A stretch of 64,000 nucleotides of DNA from Streptomyces pluripotens (GTDB lineage: Bacteria; Actinomycetota; Actinomycetes; Streptomycetales; Streptomycetaceae): assembly GCF_000802245.2 (NCBI RefSeq), contig NZ_CP021080.1, positions 4,154,001-4,218,000 on the forward strand, given 5' to 3'. Below the pieces are notes generated by a model. The model was not told the DNA's origin, did no database searches, and saw only the letters and a list, made by a program, of their open reading frames with translations. The translations under genes and the position numbers were made by a program. This document shows, in pieces, positions 61,371-64,000 of this stretch. How positions within the stretch are numbered: the first letter of the stretch is position 1; every line of letters starts with the position of its first letter.

Positions 61371-62045
61371 ATGCGGACCGAAACGCTCGGCAGTGCTTTT
61401 CTGGCCCTTCCCGTCGACACGGGACCGTATCCGGGTGTCGTCGTCATCCACGAGGCGTCCGGCCTGAACGACCACATCCGGGACATCTGCCGGAGGTTCG
61501 CCGCCGAGGGGTACGCCGCGCTCGGGGTCGACCTGTTCGAGGGACGCAACCGGGCCCTGTGCATGGCGCGGATGTTCGTGGGCGCGATGACCGGGAATCT
61601 CGACCACTACGGTGTTCCGGCTCTCAAGGCCGCGCTCGGACTCCTGGCCGATCATCCCGAGGTCGATGCCGCCCGGATCGGCGCCATCGGCTTTTGCCTG
61701 GGCGGTTCCCTCGTCTTGACGTGGGCATGTACCGATGATCGGCTGGCCGCCATCGCACCGTTCTACGGTGCCGCGCCCAAGCCGCGCGAGGCGATCCGCC
61801 GACTGTGCCCAGTCGTTGGATCATGGCCGGGAAAGGACTTCACCACCAAGGCCGCCGGAGTACTGGAAACCGAGCTGACGGCGGCTGGCACTCCGCACGA
61901 CCTGAAGGTGTATCCGGAAGCCAAACACTCCTTCTTCAACGACCAGTGGCGCAACTACCATGCCGACGCGGCGGCGGACGCGTGGCAACGTGTCCTGGCA
62001 TTCTTCGCCGAGCACGTCACGCGTGGTGGAACAGAGCCGGGCTGA
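61371..62045 (+). CDS. Dienelactone hydrolase-family protein
   Basis: A 224-residue alpha/beta hydrolase: PGVVVIHEASGLNDHIRDIC, nucleophile Cys109 in IGFCLGGSL, and YPEAKHSFFND with the catalytic His. The triad is Cys-Asp-His, as in dienelactone hydrolases. ATG at 61371. Substrate unknown. Confidence 0.93.
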   Translation: MRTETLGSAFLALPVDTGPYPGVVVIHEASGLNDHIRDICRRFAAEGYAALGVDLFEGRNRALCMARMFVGAMTGNLDHYGVPALKAALGLLADHPEVDAARIGAIGFCLGGSLVLTWACTDDRLAAIAPFYGAAPKPREAIRRLCPVVGSWPGKDFTTKAAGVLETELTAAGTPHDLKVYPEAKHSFFNDQWRNYHADAAADAWQRVLAFFAEHVTRGGTEPG

Positions 62046-62093
62046 GCCAGGCCATGTACGGGCCGGCCGCGTGAAGACAGACCCAACGGAGTC

Positions 62094-63623
62094 CTAGGAG
62101 CCGTTGCGTGTGCAGCCGCCCTTCGCCTCGGGCGCCGGGGGGTAGCACTGGAGGGTGAAGTCGGCGGGGCTGGTGCTCAGGTAGCGGCCGATGCAGGCGT
62201 TCGCGGTGGTGCGTCCACGCTCGGCGCAGAAGGTGAGCGCCGCGCGGCCGTCGGCGAAGGGGCCCGGTGCATAGATCACCCAGTAGCCGGGGCGTAGGGA
62301 GGCGTAATCGTCGCTGCGCAGGTAGAGCGCTTCGGGCACGGAGGTACGGATGCGGTGGAGGTGCTGGTCGCGGGCAGCGGTGCCCGAGGAGACGGGTTCG
62401 GAGGACAGCTGTGCGATCCAACGGCCGCTATCTGCCGGGGCCGAGGACTGCTGCGACCCGCTCGGTGTGGGGGAGGAAGACGGGCTCGGTGTCGGTGTCG
62501 GTGTCGGGTCTGGGTTGTGCCCCGGAAGGGGGGTCGCCGGCCGCGTGTGGGGGGCCGGTGTGAGCGACGTGGGCGTGGGCCTGGCCGTGGGCGTGGCGCC
62601 GGCCGGCCCGGCGGTCGGTTTGTTGTCCTCATGTGCGTGAAAGGTCACCACCAACGCGGTCGCCGTGGTGACGGCCAGGACAGCGGTTGCTGCGAGGAAC
62701 ACCGTGGTACGGCTGCGAGTTGGCCGCCCAGGCTTGGGTACGTCCTGTTGTGTGGGGGGCGCCTGGAGCACCGGGGTCGGCATGCGTGCCGCCGTCATCG
62801 TCGGCTGGGCCCAGCACGGTGCGGTGCCGGCCTCGACCTCTGCGAGCATCGCGTCCAACTGCCCGGCGTCGGGGCGGGCCGCTGGGTCCCGCACGAGGAG
62901 GGACTGCAGGACGGGAGCCAGAGGCCCGGAGCGTACGGGCGGGGGGACCGGCTCGTCGAGGACCGCGGCCAGGGTGGCGAGCGTAGTCGCGCGGCGCAGC
63001 GGGCTTGCGCCCTCCGTGCACACGTACAGGACCAGCCCGAGGGACCACAGGTCGGAGGCCGGGTCGTCGTCCCGGCCGCGGATGCGTTCCGGAGCCATGT
63101 ACTCCGGGGTGCCGATGAGTTCACCGGACGCGGTCAGCGCCGTCGCGCCCTGGAGGGCGGCGATGCCGAAGTCGGTCAGGGCGGCGGTGCCGTTGGGGCG
63201 GATGAGGATGTTCGCGGGTTTGACGTCCCGGTGCTGGATGCCGGCGGCGTGCGCGGCGCGCAGGGCGGAGAGCAGCTGGCGGCCGATGCGGGCCGTCTCT
63301 GCGGGGCTCAGCGGACCCGCGGCGATGCGCTGCTGGAGCGAGGTGCCGGGCACGAGTTCCATCACGATCCACGGGTGCGGCTCCGCCTCGATGACTTCGT
63401 ACACCGTCACCACGTGCGGGTCGCTGAGCCGGGCCAGCGCCCTGGCCTCTCGCATGACGCGTTCCCGTACGGTGTGCGAGGCGTCCGTGTCCTGACGCAC
63501 CGCCTTGAGGGCTACCTCACGGTGCAGCACCGTGTCCCTGGCCCGCCACACGGTACCCATTCCCCCGCTGCCGAGCCGTTCGATCAGCTCAAAGCGCCCG
63601 TCGACCCTGTCCCCCGGTGTCAT
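62094..63623 (-). CDS. Hanks-type serine/threonine protein kinase, one membrane helix
   Basis: A 509-residue kinase: GSGGMG (18-23), Lys40, HRDVKPAN (131-138), DFG (151-153), GTPEYMAPERI, a Pro-rich linker, one membrane helix (TVFLAATAVLAVTTATALVV, about 310-330) and a Pro/Thr/Ser-rich stalk leading to an outer domain of about 110 residues with three Cys. It resembles PknB-type receptors without PASTA repeats. ATG at 63623. Confidence 0.94.
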   Translation of the reverse strand: MTPGDRVDGRFELIERLGSGGMGTVWRARDTVLHREVALKAVRQDTDASHTVRERVMREARALARLSDPHVVTVYEVIEAEPHPWIVMELVPGTSLQQRIAAGPLSPAETARIGRQLLSALRAAHAAGIQHRDVKPANILIRPNGTAALTDFGIAALQGATALTASGELIGTPEYMAPERIRGRDDDPASDLWSLGLVLYVCTEGASPLRRATTLATLAAVLDEPVPPPVRSGPLAPVLQSLLVRDPAARPDAGQLDAMLAEVEAGTAPCWAQPTMTAARMPTPVLQAPPTQQDVPKPGRPTRSRTTVFLAATAVLAVTTATALVVTFHAHEDNKPTAGPAGATPTARPTPTSLTPAPHTRPATPLPGHNPDPTPTPTPSPSSSPTPSGSQQSSAPADSGRWIAQLSSEPVSSGTAARDQHLHRIRTSVPEALYLRSDDYASLRPGYWVIYAPGPFADGRAALTFCAERGRTTANACIGRYLSTSPADFTLQCYPPAPEAKGGCTRNGS

Positions 63624-64000
63624 GCGGGTCAGACTAGGACAACCGGTGACACTCCGGAGGCCAGTTCAGGAGGAAGCTGGCTTCGGGCGGACATGGCGCA
63701 GGCACGTGAGACCGTCGGCATGCCCGGGGGCTTCGTGTTGTTGAGTCGGCCCGGGGCGCGGTGCCGGGACTGATCCCGGTCCGTTTCCCCGGACCGCTCG
63801 CCGAACCCGCCGTACCGATCTCTCGGTAACGGGCTCTCCACGGAGTCTGCCGTCAGGCAGTGGCGGGCCAGGGCTTGGGATCTTGTTGCCCCGGTAGGTG
63901 TAGCGGGAGACCGTCACAGGCCGGTCCCCGGCCGCCCTCCGCCCAGCTGCCGGACCGGGAACGCGGCGGGCGGCGCCGGATGGCGACCGTCACCGCCGTC
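63624..64000. other. 377-bp right edge without a supported gene
   Basis: No frame is convincing. A minus-strand frame from 63917 begins MTVSRYTYRGNKIPSPG, but becomes Arg/Pro/Gly-rich. Contains a hairpin at 63777-63796. Confidence 0.5.
63777..63796. terminator. Hairpin near right edge
   Basis: cggtccg and cggaccg form a 7-bp perfect stem around tttccc. Direction unknown. Confidence 0.5.

Overview
The window is chromosomal DNA of a high-GC actinomycete, almost certainly a Streptomyces. Coding regions have strongly G/C-biased third positions, GTG/TTG starts and 4-bp stop/start overlaps are frequent, and the kbpA-afsK ... afsS-afsR locus, an fbiC gene, an Scr1/Scr2-type XRE-DUF397 pair and several Hanks-type kinases are present. 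As far as I remember it, the gene order resembles the S. coelicolor SCO4421-SCO4444 region. No rRNA, tRNA, CRISPR array or phage was seen.

Layout. 1-8.1 kb and 15.8-33.7 kb hold catabolic genes: NDP-forming acyl-CoA synthetase (partial), DoxX-like, two DUF35 OB-fold proteins, two thiolase-like lipid-transfer proteins, acyl-CoA dehydrogenase, enoyl-CoA hydratase, AMP-forming acyl-CoA ligase, amidohydrolases, SDRs, aldehyde dehydrogenase, three luciferase-like F420-type oxidoreductases and two Ddn-type proteins. 8.1-13 kb holds small regulatory pairs (TetR/rhodanese, LysE/Lrp, TetR/kbpA) and a degenerating IS5-type element. 13.1-15.5 kb is afsK and 19.9-23.3 kb is afsS-afsR. 33.9-36.5 kb is fbiC (F420 deazaflavin synthesis). 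36.5-51.9 kb carries cell-surface and regulatory genes: an ADP-ribosylglycohydrolase homologue, a multispanning membrane protein, a D,D-carboxypeptidase, a GPP34 protein, scr1-scr2, a MerR regulator, glutathione peroxidase, a lipoprotein and a membrane-tethered HTH protein. 52.1-56.6 kb is a two-component system divergent from a DUF4956-VTC-PAP2 operon. 57.4-63.6 kb holds an orphan LanC-like protein, two Ser/Thr kinases and a dienelactone hydrolase.

The most interesting signal is an almost perfectly palindromic 15-bp motif, CTGAC-N5-GTCAG, found 11 times. The copies lie before catabolic transcription units: the acyl-CoA synthetase, DoxX-DUF35, both thiolase units, acyl-CoA dehydrogenase-Ddn, the acyl-CoA ligase, amidohydrolase-LLM-SDR, the second LLM gene, and an SDR/unknown divergent pair. 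This looks like a TetR-type regulon for CoA-dependent breakdown of an unknown substrate. Both thiolase-like proteins lack the nucleophilic Cys and are accompanied by DUF35 partners, as in Ltp2-ChsH2 retro-aldolases, and F420-type enzymes plus fbiC lie alongside. Part of the regulon sits between afsK and afsS, inside the locus that controls secondary metabolism. The cognate regulator could not be identified in the window.
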